Part shown: positions 8,138-16,537 of the stretch, one piece after another
Layout of the letters: the number at the start of each line of letters is the position of its first letter
Position numbering within the stretch: position 1 is the stretch's first letter
Notes under the pieces: generated by a model
The model's input: the letters and a program-made list of their open reading frames with translations, nothing else
Databases searched by the model: none
Told to the model about the DNA's origin: nothing
Made by a program: the position numbers and the translations under genes
Assembly (NCBI GenBank): GCA_964586595.1
Contig: CAZPHB010000011.1
Location: 34,062 to 98,061, forward strand
Reading direction: 5' to 3'
DNA: 64,000 bases
Origin: REEB481 sp964586595
Lineage (GTDB): Bacteria > Bacteroidota > Bacteroidia > NS11-12g > UBA955

Positions 8138-9508
8138 ATGAAAAAAATTTACATGAGTGCACTGGGTCTGATGTTTGCCGCTTCGGCCTTCGCCCAGACC
8201 GTTAAAGTCACCTTTCAGGTTGACATGAAAAACGAAACCGTTGCTTCTCAGGGTCTTCGCGTTGCCGGAGATTACCAGCAAGATGCAGGTATGGCCAACA
8301 ACTGGACTCCGGGAGATGCAGCTGCCCAGGCTTCAAATGGTGGCTCTGGAAGCGTGTATTCCCTGCAGGTTACCCTGAAGGCGAACTCAACCTACCAGTA
8401 CAAATTTGTGAACTTTGATGGTTCAGGAGGATGGGAAGGCCCACCTGCAGCTTGTACCAACGGTGGTGGAAACCGCGAAATCCAAACTGGTTCCAACGAC
8501 ACGGTAATCAGTGTGGTATGCTTCAACAGCTGCGGCCCATGCCCCGCTACCCAATTCAAACGCGACGTTACCTTCATGGTAGTTGACAGCAATGCTTCGG
8601 TTGCCACCCACAAACTGACCAACGTTGCCTTCAAAGGTTCTATGAGCGGTTGGAGCGATTTCACTGCCTATGACGACGGCACCAATGGCGATAAAACCGC
8701 AGGCGATGGCGTGTTTACCGCAAAGTACAACGTGAAGGAAGGTTCTTGGGAATGGGGTGCTACCGACAACGGAAGCTGGATCATTCAAGGCCCAAACCGC
8801 ACCTTCACCATGAGCAGCACCGGTGATATTAGCGGTGATACCGTGTACAATGTAGCGAAACTCGGTGCGCTGATTGACCTTACGTTCAATGTTGACATGA
8901 GCGACACCATCGTAAACAGCGAAGGCGTTTACGTTGCAGGGAACTTCATGGCGTTCCTGGAAAACCCGCTCGGCAACTGGAATAAAGATACCGTGAAATT
9001 GGATCGCGTTGGTACTTCTAAAGTGTACAGCAAAACTGTGAAAATTTACGCCGGCAACTACCAGTACAAATACTACAATGGTAAAGGTAATGCCGATGAC
9101 AGCCGCGGCGAAAACTGGAACTTCGAAGCTACTGGCTGTGGTGTTCCCAACGGATTGGGCGGATTTAACCGTACCCTCGACCTGCGCGGAAAAACTGCCG
9201 CTCATGTTCTTCCCGTGTATCTGTGGAACCGCTGCGCTGTTTCCGCCGGAGCTGGTGTTGTGGAATTGCCCGCCGGCAGCTTCACTGTATTCCCGAACCC
9301 GGGCAAAGGTCAATTCAATGTTGCTTTAAATGAAGGAACCATTGCCGGTGTGCAGGTATTCGACCTTGCAGGCCGCAGCATCCGCAACTTCAGCGCCATC
9401 AATGCAAGCAGCTTCAATATGAAGGAAACACTCACTTCAGGTTTGTACCTGGTGAACATCACCGATCAGGCAGGCCGCACAGCCAGCGTAAAATTGGTGG
9501 TTGAATAA
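8138..9508 (+). CDS. Secreted starch-binding-like repeat protein with T9SS tail
   Basis: A 456-residue secreted protein. A clear signal peptide (MKKIYMSALGLMFAASAFAQ) is followed by three related beta-sandwich modules: two begin with VTFQVDM or LTFNVDM and contain a YQYK(F/Y) strand, resembling CBM20/CBM48-type carbohydrate binding or SusE/SusF-like modules; the middle one begins DVTFMVVD and carries an N-x-DKTAGDGVF segment. The last 75 residues form a type A type IX sorting domain (VFPNPGKGQF, then FDLAGR, ending SVKLVVE). The next gene is an exported GH13 enzyme, so binding of starch-like glucans is a reasonable inference, not shown directly. Confidence 0.8.
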   Translation: MKKIYMSALGLMFAASAFAQTVKVTFQVDMKNETVASQGLRVAGDYQQDAGMANNWTPGDAAAQASNGGSGSVYSLQVTLKANSTYQYKFVNFDGSGGWEGPPAACTNGGGNREIQTGSNDTVISVVCFNSCGPCPATQFKRDVTFMVVDSNASVATHKLTNVAFKGSMSGWSDFTAYDDGTNGDKTAGDGVFTAKYNVKEGSWEWGATDNGSWIIQGPNRTFTMSSTGDISGDTVYNVAKLGALIDLTFNVDMSDTIVNSEGVYVAGNFMAFLENPLGNWNKDTVKLDRVGTSKVYSKTVKIYAGNYQYKYYNGKGNADDSRGENWNFEATGCGVPNGLGGFNRTLDLRGKTAAHVLPVYLWNRCAVSAGAGVVELPAGSFTVFPNPGKGQFNVALNEGTIAGVQVFDLAGRSIRNFSAINASSFNMKETLTSGLYLVNITDQAGRTASVKLVVE

Positions 9509-9530
9509 AATAATTTAATAACAAACATTG

Positions 9531-9564
9531 CACCCCGGGCCTGAAAAACCCGGGGTGTTTTGTG
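9531..9564 (+). terminator. Rho-independent terminator
   Basis: A GC-rich stem (CACCCCGGG paired with CCCGGGGTG around a short A-rich loop) followed by TTTTG sits 22 bases after the starch-binding gene and separates it from the amylase gene. Confidence 0.8.
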
Positions 9565-9585
9565 TAAATTGAATCTCACATAATT

Positions 9586-12396
9586 ATGAAGCTCAGAACA
9601 GCGATATTTCTACCTGCCATCCTTGCATTCCTAAAGGCTGAGGCACAGATACTCAGCGTAACTCCCATCTTCCCGAAAGAACAGGATACGGTTACCATCA
9701 TTTATGATGCAACTCAAGGAAATGCAGCACTTACCGGTGTTACACAAGTTTATGCGCATGCAGGGGTGATTACCACGCGCAGCACGAGCAATGCAGACTG
9801 GCGTTATGTAGTAGGCAATTGGGGAACAGCTGATGCACGCGTGCAGATGCAAAACCTGGGCAATAACAAGCACCGCATCCGCTACCACATGAAGAATTTT
9901 TATGCGCAGGCAGGAACCTTTCAGCCCGGCGAGCAAATTCTGAGCATGGCCTTTGTATTTCGCGACCAAAGCGGGAATACCGTTGGTCGGACAGCTGAAG
10001 GTAAGGACATTTATACGCCGGTGTTTAGCTCCGGTCTGTTCGCCCGTATTGTGAACCCGGAAGCAAAGCTGACCTTGCTCAACGCCGGAACCAGTTTTCT
10101 TGTGGAAGCCTGGGCCTCCAAAAGTTGCAACATCAACATACTATTGGATGGCACCGTAGTGCGCAGCAAGAGCAATGCCGACAGCCTGCAATACCAGGTG
10201 AATGCCTTGGGTCCCGGAAAACATACCCTGATTTTTCATGCTACAGATGGAACCCTCAACGCTTCAGACACACAGTATTTTGTGGTGAATCCAAGCGTGA
10301 AAAACGGTGTCCTCGATCCAGCTTACCATCAGGGCGTGAACTATGTGGCCAATGACAAAGTGCGTTTGGTGCTGTTTGCACCCAATAAAAGCTACATTTA
10401 CGCCATCGGTGATTTCAGCAACTGGGAGCCCGATACGGCATATTTTATGAATTACAGCCCTTCGCAGTCCTTGTGGTGGGTGGATGTTCCAAACCTTACA
10501 CCGGGCAAGGAAGTGGGCTTTCAATATTGGGTGGATGGAAAGATTCGCGTAGCCGATCCGTTCAGTGAGTTGGTTTTGAATGAATACGACGATGCCTTCA
10601 TCACCGCTCAAACCTATCCCAACCTGAAACCTTATCCCAAGGGTAAAACCACCAATGCTGTGGGTGTGATGACCCCCGGGAAAACCGCATACAACTGGAC
10701 AACACAAAATTTTCAGCGGCCCCCCAAAGAAAAGCTTGTCATCTATGAATTGCTGCTGCGCGATTTCTCTGCGGCGCATAGTTTTAAGTTTGTTCAGGAT
10801 AGCCTGGCCTACCTGAAGCGTCTCGGTATTAATGCCATCAAGCTGATGCCGGTAAATGAATTTGAAGGAAACATCAGCTGGGGCTATAATCCTTCCTTCC
10901 ACATGGCTGTAGATAAATATTACGGCAAGCCGGAAGATTTAAAAACGTTGATTGATGCAGCGCACAAAGAAGGAATTGCCATCATTCTGGATGTGGTGTT
11001 CAATCATGCGTTCAGCCAAAGTCCTTTGTGTCAGCTGTATTGGAACAGCGCTGCCTTTAAACCTGCAAGCAACAATCCTTGGGTAAATCCCGATGCCCGC
11101 CATCCATTCAATGTGGGGTATGACATGAACCACGAAAGCCGGGCGACCCAATATTGGATGGATCGTATTCTGAAGTATTGGGTTCAGGAGTTCAAGGTGG
11201 ATGGATTCCGCTTCGACTTATCCAAAGGTTTTACTCAGGTGAATTCTGGGAGTGATGTTGCAGCCTGGGGTCGTTATGATGCTTCGCGTATTGCTTTGCT
11301 GAAGCGCATGGCCGATCAAATTCGCGCCGTTGACGCCAATGTGCACCTCATCCTGGAACACTTCGCAGACAACAGCGAAGAGAAGGAATTAAACGACTAC
11401 GGGTTTATGACCTGGGGAAATGGAAACGGACCGTTCAGCGAAGCTACCATGGGCTTTCTGGGAAGTTCTGATTTTGGATGGTCCATCAGCCGCGAACACC
11501 GTGGATTCAATCAAAATGGCATCGTGGGTTATATGGAAAGCCACGACGAAGAACGACTCATGTACAAAAACAAGAAGTTCGGTAACGCTTCAGGTTCTTA
11601 CCTCATCCAGAATCTGCCGGTTGGCCTGAACAGGGTGGCCATGGCTTCCTGCCTGTTTCTGCCCGTACCCGGTCCGAAGATGATATGGCAGTTCGGCGAA
11701 CTGGGTTATGATTATTCCATCAACCATTGCAGCAACGGAACCGAAAGTCCCAACTGCCGTTTGGATGTGAAACCCGTGCGTTGGGATTACTGGAACGATA
11801 CCAACCGCCGCAAACTCTACTATGTCATGGCTGCGCTCAATTACCTGAAAACCTTCGATGCCGTGGCATATCCTGCAGACTACGACCTCAATGCTGCCGG
11901 ACAATACAAGCGACTGAATCTGTGGCACCCAGACCAAAACGTGGTGGTTGTCAGCAATTTCGGCATGGCAGCAGGAAGTGCTGATCCGAACTTCCCGTTT
12001 GCGGGACGCTGGTACGACTACCTCAGCGGCGACAGTATAGAAGTCAGCAATAAAAACGGAGCTATTTCACTTGCAGCTGGTGCTTACAAGGTGTTTACGA
12101 GCAAGCGCGTGGTACATCCCTTCTATTGGAAGCCGTCGAACAGCACGGGTGTGGATGATTTTGAAGCTTCAGGATTCCGCTGCTACCCAAACCCGGCCAA
12201 CCGGGTGGTTTTTGTGGAAGGCAGCCAAGGGTGGTTCACAGCTTCGCTCTTTGACATCAGCGGAAAGCAAATGAAGCAGGAAGCCGTTTCCGGCGGTCGC
12301 GGGGAATTGTCCCTTCAGGGGCTGAAGCCCGGCGTTTATGTGTTGCAAATCAGCACAGCGACCGGCGTGTACAGCCGTCGTTTGATGGTAGAATAA
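9586..12396 (+). CDS. Secreted GH13 alpha-amylase-family enzyme with T9SS tail
   Basis: A 936-residue glycoside hydrolase with a signal peptide, N-terminal beta modules, a CBM48-like domain (about residues 250-330, AIGDFSNWEPD), a GH13 TIM barrel (about 385-830) and a C-terminal type IX sorting domain (CYPNPANRVVF through SRRLMVE). GH13 signatures are present: DVVFNH (Asp469-His474), GFRFDLS with nucleophile Asp544, ILEHF with acid/base Glu591, and SHDE with Asp654. It should hydrolyse alpha-1,4 or alpha-1,6 glucans outside the cell. The specificity (amylase, pullulanase or branching-like) cannot be decided by eye. It sits directly after a starch-binding-like gene. Confidence 0.88.
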   Translation: MKLRTAIFLPAILAFLKAEAQILSVTPIFPKEQDTVTIIYDATQGNAALTGVTQVYAHAGVITTRSTSNADWRYVVGNWGTADARVQMQNLGNNKHRIRYHMKNFYAQAGTFQPGEQILSMAFVFRDQSGNTVGRTAEGKDIYTPVFSSGLFARIVNPEAKLTLLNAGTSFLVEAWASKSCNINILLDGTVVRSKSNADSLQYQVNALGPGKHTLIFHATDGTLNASDTQYFVVNPSVKNGVLDPAYHQGVNYVANDKVRLVLFAPNKSYIYAIGDFSNWEPDTAYFMNYSPSQSLWWVDVPNLTPGKEVGFQYWVDGKIRVADPFSELVLNEYDDAFITAQTYPNLKPYPKGKTTNAVGVMTPGKTAYNWTTQNFQRPPKEKLVIYELLLRDFSAAHSFKFVQDSLAYLKRLGINAIKLMPVNEFEGNISWGYNPSFHMAVDKYYGKPEDLKTLIDAAHKEGIAIILDVVFNHAFSQSPLCQLYWNSAAFKPASNNPWVNPDARHPFNVGYDMNHESRATQYWMDRILKYWVQEFKVDGFRFDLSKGFTQVNSGSDVAAWGRYDASRIALLKRMADQIRAVDANVHLILEHFADNSEEKELNDYGFMTWGNGNGPFSEATMGFLGSSDFGWSISREHRGFNQNGIVGYMESHDEERLMYKNKKFGNASGSYLIQNLPVGLNRVAMASCLFLPVPGPKMIWQFGELGYDYSINHCSNGTESPNCRLDVKPVRWDYWNDTNRRKLYYVMAALNYLKTFDAVAYPADYDLNAAGQYKRLNLWHPDQNVVVVSNFGMAAGSADPNFPFAGRWYDYLSGDSIEVSNKNGAISLAAGAYKVFTSKRVVHPFYWKPSNSTGVDDFEASGFRCYPNPANRVVFVEGSQGWFTASLFDISGKQMKQEAVSGGRGELSLQGLKPGVYVLQISTATGVYSRRLMVE

Positions 12397-12404
12397 ACCG
12401 GAAC

Positions 12405-12851
12405 TCAGCCCAGCAATTCCTTTACAAGTGCGGAAATCAGTTTGCCGTCTGCCACCGAACCAAAAGCCTTCATAGCCAAAGGCATCACTTTGCCAAGGTC
12501 TTTGGCTCCCTGAGCACCTTCCTGGGCAATCAATGCGGCGATTTGGCTGCGCAATGTAGCTTCGTCCATCTGCGCAGGAAGGTAGCTCTCCAGTACTTCC
12601 AGTTCTTCTTGCTCTTTGGAAGCCAGATCTTCACGACCGGCATTGCGGAACTGTTCCAGAGAATCACGGCGCTGCTTGGCCAGTTTTTGCAGGGCCTTGA
12701 GGCATGCTTCATCTGTTACCGGCGCCTGGCCTTCTGCCGTTTGCAGCAGCAAAAAAGCACTTTTGATGCTGCGCAGGGAGCGGATTTTCACTTCGTCTCG
12801 GGCCTTCATGGCCGTTTTCAGGTCTTCATTCACGCGTTCTGTCAGGTTCAT
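12405..12851 (-). CDS. yqeY: GatB/YqeY domain protein
   Basis: A 148-residue protein of the GatB/YqeY family, related to the tRNA-binding tail of aspartyl/glutamyl-tRNA amidotransferase subunit B. The free-standing form has no firm role. Family features are the N-terminal MNLTERVNEDLKTAMKA, the SAFLLLQ helix, the ELEVLESYLPAQ segment and the C-terminal DLGKVMPLAMKAFGSVADGK region. ATG 12851 matches the usual family start; nine residues upstream in the same frame are unlikely. The gene is convergent with the amylase gene and divergent from accA. Confidence 0.88.
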   Translation of the reverse strand: MNLTERVNEDLKTAMKARDEVKIRSLRSIKSAFLLLQTAEGQAPVTDEACLKALQKLAKQRRDSLEQFRNAGREDLASKEQEELEVLESYLPAQMDEATLRSQIAALIAQEGAQGAKDLGKVMPLAMKAFGSVADGKLISALVKELLG

Positions 12852-12923
12852 GTTGCAAATTAACCTCATAGGCCGCAAACACGGCTATTATTGAAAATAC
12901 CCTTACTTTGCACTCCCGATTTT

Positions 12924-13883
12924 ATGGCCGGAACATATTTCGACTTCGAAAAACCCCTGCAGGAATTACAGGAGCAGTTAGATAAAGCCCGTGAAACCCA
13001 CGAAAAGGGCAAGGTAGATATGGGTGAACTGATTGCCCAGCTCGAAGGTAAAATCGAGTCAACCAAAAAGGAAATTTATGCAAACCTCAATGGCTGGCAG
13101 AAGGTGCAAATCAGTCGCCACCCTGAGCGTCCTTACACCCTTGATTACATTGAGCACATAGCCACTGATTTCATCGAATTGCACGGCGACCGGAATGTAA
13201 AAGATGATAAAGCCATTGTTGGCGGTTTCGCTGCAATTGAAGGCGAATCGGTGATGATCATCGGTCATCAGAAGGGCAGAAATACCAAGCAAAGGCAATA
13301 CCGGAACTTCGGGATGCCGAATCCTGAAGGTTACCGTAAGGCACTGCGTCTGATGAAACTCGCAGAGAAGTTCAATCGCCCCATCATTACGTTTATTGAT
13401 ACACCGGGTGCTTCTCCCGGACTTGAGGCAGAAGAACGCGGACAGGGTGAGGCCATCGCCAGAAATTTGTTGGAAATGGCTGTGCTGAAGGTTCCCGTGA
13501 TTTGTATCGTTATTGGTGAAGGTGCGTCCGGAGGTGCATTGGGTATTGGCGTGGGTGATAAAGTGCTCATGATGGAATACACCTGGTATTCGGTGATTTC
13601 TCCGGAAAGCTGTTCTTCCATCTTGTGGAGAAGCTGGGAGTTTAAAGAGAAAGCTGCCGAAGCATTGAAACTTTCCGCAGAAGACATGCTGGGCAATAAG
13701 CTGATTGACGGAATCATTCGCGAGCCATTGGGCGGAGCGCATAACAATCCGGAAGCCGCTTATCAGGCGGTGAAAGAAGAAATCCTCAGCCAACTGAAGG
13801 TGCTGAAGGCCATGACGCCGAAAGCATTGGTGAACACCCGCGTGGAGAAATTCGGTGGCATGGGTGTTTATGTGGAAGGCTGA
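12924..13883 (+). CDS. accA: Acetyl-CoA carboxylase carboxyltransferase subunit alpha
   Basis: A 319-residue subunit that, with AccD, transfers the carboxyl group from carboxybiotin to acetyl-CoA in the first step of fatty-acid synthesis. Family features: the N-terminal FEKPLQELQEQLD coiled region, HGDRNVKDDKAIVGG, RNFGMPNPEGYRKALRLM, FIDTPGASPG, and the GEGASGGALGIGVGD oxyanion-hole glycines. ATG 12924 is the usual start; TTACTTTG (one mismatch to a -7 box) lies 13 bases upstream. The accD gene is not in the window. Confidence 0.96.
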   Translation: MAGTYFDFEKPLQELQEQLDKARETHEKGKVDMGELIAQLEGKIESTKKEIYANLNGWQKVQISRHPERPYTLDYIEHIATDFIELHGDRNVKDDKAIVGGFAAIEGESVMIIGHQKGRNTKQRQYRNFGMPNPEGYRKALRLMKLAEKFNRPIITFIDTPGASPGLEAEERGQGEAIARNLLEMAVLKVPVICIVIGEGASGGALGIGVGDKVLMMEYTWYSVISPESCSSILWRSWEFKEKAAEALKLSAEDMLGNKLIDGIIREPLGGAHNNPEAAYQAVKEEILSQLKVLKAMTPKALVNTRVEKFGGMGVYVEG

Positions 13884-13887
13884 AGCC

Positions 13888-14454
13888 TTATAATTCCTTG
13901 CCGGACAGGAGCAAGCCTCCCAGGGGTCCGCAATGAAACAGCACATCCAAAACGCCTACCTCCGGTGTAAACGGATAACGCTCCGTGAAGTATTGCCCAT
14001 AATCTTCAATGTTTACAACCGGTTCAGGTGAAGGCAAACGCTCAGGCATTCCTGCTGCACTGATCGGCTCGGGCAGTTTCAGCCAGGAGCAAATCAGTTT
14101 CAACGCTTCAAGATTGCACGAGTACAGATCGTTATAGCTTTGGAAGAACAGCGGTTCCAGGAGGTAGTTGTAATACTCAAAAAAGGCCGCGTTTCCATAA
14201 GCAGTTTTGATGGCTTGCCGGCATTCCTTGGCCCATTTGAAGCTGTTTAACGGTTTCAGTTCGCGCATGTCGTGTCTGGGGCCTTTTTGAAGGGGAATGC
14301 TCAGTTCCTGCAGTCCATTGGGTCCGCGGATGATGGTTTTTTGCACTGCAAATGCATGATTCAACAAGGGTGAAAGCACAACATCCTGATGTTGCAGGTA
14401 GCGCCTGAACCAGCTGATGGAAGGAAACCAGGGAGGGTTTATGAATTCCGCCAT
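13888..14454 (-). CDS. WbqC-like family protein
   Basis: A 188-residue protein resembling the WbqC-like family: the N-terminal NPPWFPSISWFRRYLQHQDVVLSP matches the usual opening in which a Pro/Phe-rich strand is followed by an aromatic helix, and the middle has a WAKECRQAIKTAYGNAAFFEYY segment typical of the family. WbqC was first named from O-antigen gene clusters, but the biochemical activity is not established to my knowledge. The 5' end overlaps the folK 3' end by 16 bases, so it belongs to the gtrA-folK transcription unit. Confidence 0.7.
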   Translation of the reverse strand: MAEFINPPWFPSISWFRRYLQHQDVVLSPLLNHAFAVQKTIIRGPNGLQELSIPLQKGPRHDMRELKPLNSFKWAKECRQAIKTAYGNAAFFEYYNYLLEPLFFQSYNDLYSCNLEALKLICSWLKLPEPISAAGMPERLPSPEPVVNIEDYGQYFTERYPFTPEVGVLDVLFHCGPLGGLLLSGKEL

Positions 14455-14963
14455 AGATGTACTTCACCGGTGTCTGTGCATTGATTCAGCAAGGCTGCTA
14501 CATCTAAGCCCAATTCGGGGTGCTTCCAGTTCCTCCAGATTTCCGCAAATGGAAGGAGCGCAAAACGGCGCTCGGGAAGATGCCGGTGGGGGATTTCAAG
14601 CAGCTCGTGTTGTACTTGTTTCCCGCCATACGCAAGGATGTCCAGGTCAATAACTCTGGGGCCCATAGGTATGTTTTTGATTCTGCCCATGCGTTGTTCA
14701 ATGCCTTGCAAACGTTGCAACAGCGCCAAGGGCGGCAGGGGGGTACGAAGCAGCACCGCCTGATTCAGGAAATAGGCTTGTTCGGTGTAACCCCAAGGGC
14801 TGCTGCGGTACATCGATGAACGGCGAATGACAACGCCACACGTAGATTTGAGCAGTGCAATGGCTTTCTCAATTTGCAATTCAGGTGCATGCAAATTGGC
14901 ACCTAAAAGAACAACAACAGGACGGGCAAAGGCGCTGCGCTTTATCGCTGGGAAAACACCCAT
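14439..14963 (-). CDS. folK: 2-amino-4-hydroxy-6-hydroxymethyldihydropteridine pyrophosphokinase
   Basis: A 174-residue HPPK that transfers pyrophosphate from ATP to 6-hydroxymethyl-7,8-dihydropterin in folate synthesis. Visible family motifs are LLGANLHAPELQI near the N-terminus, SSMYRSSPWGYTEQAYFLNQA (shown here only as the family pattern), and RVIDLDILAYGG followed by the IPH--L-ERRFAL-P segment. It overlaps gtrA by 22 bases and the WbqC-like gene by 16, so these three minus-strand genes are probably one transcript. Confidence 0.93.
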   Translation of the reverse strand: MGVFPAIKRSAFARPVVVLLGANLHAPELQIEKAIALLKSTCGVVIRRSSMYRSSPWGYTEQAYFLNQAVLLRTPLPPLALLQRLQGIEQRMGRIKNIPMGPRVIDLDILAYGGKQVQHELLEIPHRHLPERRFALLPFAEIWRNWKHPELGLDVAALLNQCTDTGEVHLWRNS

Positions 14964-15391
14964 TTTTTCTGACCCAGAAAATTAATCACCATACTCACAG
15001 CGGTGGCCAAAATCACGGCAAAAATCTTATCTGCTTTAAAGGCAAGGAACTCGGTAATCAATCCATGCTGGTCTCTAAAACTTACCACAATTTCCTTGTT
15101 GGGAAGCAGGCTCAGGAAGAGTTCATTGCTGAGTATGTTGAGCAGTCCACTGATGCCGTAAAGGCTGAAATATCGGGCAAAGATGGTTTTGGAACTTGTG
15201 CGCTCGCCCCAGGTCCACCATTTGTTGAGGTTGTAACTGGCAAAAATTCCTGTGCCGAATCCAAACGCTTTAGAAAGCCAGGTAGGCCAAAATTGCGAAC
15301 ACAGGTAATAAACACCCAGATCTATCCCGAAACAAATAAATCCAACAATACTGAATTTGGTGATTTGAATGTAAGTATCCCGTGAAATCAA
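14942..15391 (-). CDS. GtrA-family membrane protein
   Basis: A 149-residue protein with four predicted transmembrane helices. The opening FSIVGFICFGIDLGVYYL and the NKWWTW motif after the second helix are typical of the GtrA family, which is implicated in moving lipid-linked sugars across the inner membrane. The start codon appears to be TTG at 15391: no in-frame ATG precedes the first conserved helix. A -7-like box sits 7 bases before this TTG, which supports it. Confidence 0.85.
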   Translation of the reverse strand: MISRDTYIQITKFSIVGFICFGIDLGVYYLCSQFWPTWLSKAFGFGTGIFASYNLNKWWTWGERTSSKTIFARYFSLYGISGLLNILSNELFLSLLPNKEIVVSFRDQHGLITEFLAFKADKIFAVILATAVSMVINFLGQKKWVFSQR

Positions 15392-15398
15392 AGCCCCG

Positions 15399-15406
15399 CG
15401 AATATA
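15399..15406 (-). promoter_or_regulatory. Candidate -7 box for gtrA-folK-WbqC unit
   Basis: On the minus strand this reads TATATTCG, one base off TAnnTTTG, 7 bases before the TTG start. Confidence 0.4.
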
Positions 15407-15416
15407 AGTTAAGGAT

Positions 15417-16337
15417 TCATGAACTGTGGGAGGGAATTCCGCATTGCTGTTGCAGTTGCCGACCGTCCCAATGGCAGTATTGACCCATAATCAGGCTTAG
15501 GTTCCCTGGGAGGTGACCGGAGGGTATGCCGAAAATTACGGGAATATTCAGGTGTTGAGTGTGTTGGAGGATGATGGATTCCGCATCATAACCAAACGGG
15601 ATGCTGTGGTCTTTCATGTCCGTCATGCCACCAACCAGCAGGGCGCGGATGTGCCTGAATACACCGCTTTGTGCCAGTGAAAGCATCATGCGGTCGAGGT
15701 GGTAGTAGTATTCATCCAAATCTTCAATAAACAGCATATCGCCCGCTTCAACAGGGAAGTAAGGCGTTCCATTTAAAGCGTACAATAGTGATAAGTTTCC
15801 GCCAACGAGTCTACCGGAACATGACTTATTGTTGTAGCTAGGCCCTTCAGGAATGATGTTCACGTTGCCCGCTTCCAGTGCATGCATCATGTGTTGGAAT
15901 GAATGCAACGCATTGGTGTCGTTTTCCCTGAGGCTGTAGGGCATGGGCGCATGCAGTGCGGCTACATTGGCTTCTGTACCTGATGCAGCCAGGAGTGCGG
16001 TAAGGTCGCTGAATCCGATCAGCCACTTGGGGTTCCGCCGCAACAGGGCCCAGTCCACTTGTTCCAGAATGCGCATGGAGCCGTAGCCTCCTCGGGCAAA
16101 CCAGATGGCCTTGATTTCAGGATTGGACAGGAAGGTGTTCACATCATGGGCACGCTGGATGTCGTTGCCGCCCCATTGATGAAAGGCATCTGTACAATGT
16201 GGAGCGATGAGCCAGCGATAGCCACGGTTTTCCAACATGCGGAGCGCCGCCTCCAGGTCTTCCTGAGTTACAAAACGGGCCGGTGCGCAAATACCTATCA
16301 GGTCACCCGGCTGGAGTAGGGGCGGACATAGGTTCAT
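15417..16337 (-). CDS. ldcA: LD-carboxypeptidase (peptidase S66 family)
   Basis: A 306-residue serine peptidase of the LdcA/MccF family, which removes the terminal D-alanine from muropeptide tetrapeptides during cell-wall recycling. The N-terminal PGDLIGICAPA strand, ARGGYGSMRIL, the nucleophile-containing GFSDLTALL, a conserved Glu in FIEDLDEYYYHLDRM and the catalytic His in IPSGHLPGN are all present. It is followed four bases back by xseB, overlapping its stop, in an operon reading cobB-xseA-xseB-ldcA. Confidence 0.88.
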   Translation of the reverse strand: MNLCPPLLQPGDLIGICAPARFVTQEDLEAALRMLENRGYRWLIAPHCTDAFHQWGGNDIQRAHDVNTFLSNPEIKAIWFARGGYGSMRILEQVDWALLRRNPKWLIGFSDLTALLAASGTEANVAALHAPMPYSLRENDTNALHSFQHMMHALEAGNVNIIPEGPSYNNKSCSGRLVGGNLSLLYALNGTPYFPVEAGDMLFIEDLDEYYYHLDRMMLSLAQSGVFRHIRALLVGGMTDMKDHSIPFGYDAESIILQHTQHLNIPVIFGIPSGHLPGNLSLIMGQYCHWDGRQLQQQCGIPSHSS

Positions 16338-16537
16338 TCAGGCAATTTCTTTTTTTCTGCTTCGAGGATTTGTTCCATCGAAGAAATACGCTCCAGGCAA
16401 AATGCTGCCAGCGCAGATGATTCTTCAAGCATGGCGGTCATACGGTCCATATCAGGGTCGCCGTGTTCCATTTCGTCCAACAGTGCCTGCAGCCTGGATG
16501 CGGCTTCTGCGTAAGTCATTTCATTATTCAGTTCCAT
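16334..16537 (-). CDS. xseB: Exodeoxyribonuclease VII small subunit
   Basis: A 67-residue subunit of exonuclease VII, which degrades single-stranded DNA together with XseA. The family pattern is clear: MTYAEAASRLQALLDEMEHG, then a helix carrying CLERISSMEQILEAEKKK. The ATG at 16537 gives the normal family length; a longer frame upstream is rejected because it lies inside xseA. It overlaps xseA by 14 bases and ldcA by 4. Confidence 0.9.
   Translation of the reverse strand: MELNNEMTYAEAASRLQALLDEMEHGDPDMDRMTAMLEESSALAAFCLERISSMEQILEAEKKKLPE

Noticed and set aside
13059..13946. A 295-codon open frame on the minus strand
   Set aside because: Antisense to accA with atypical composition.
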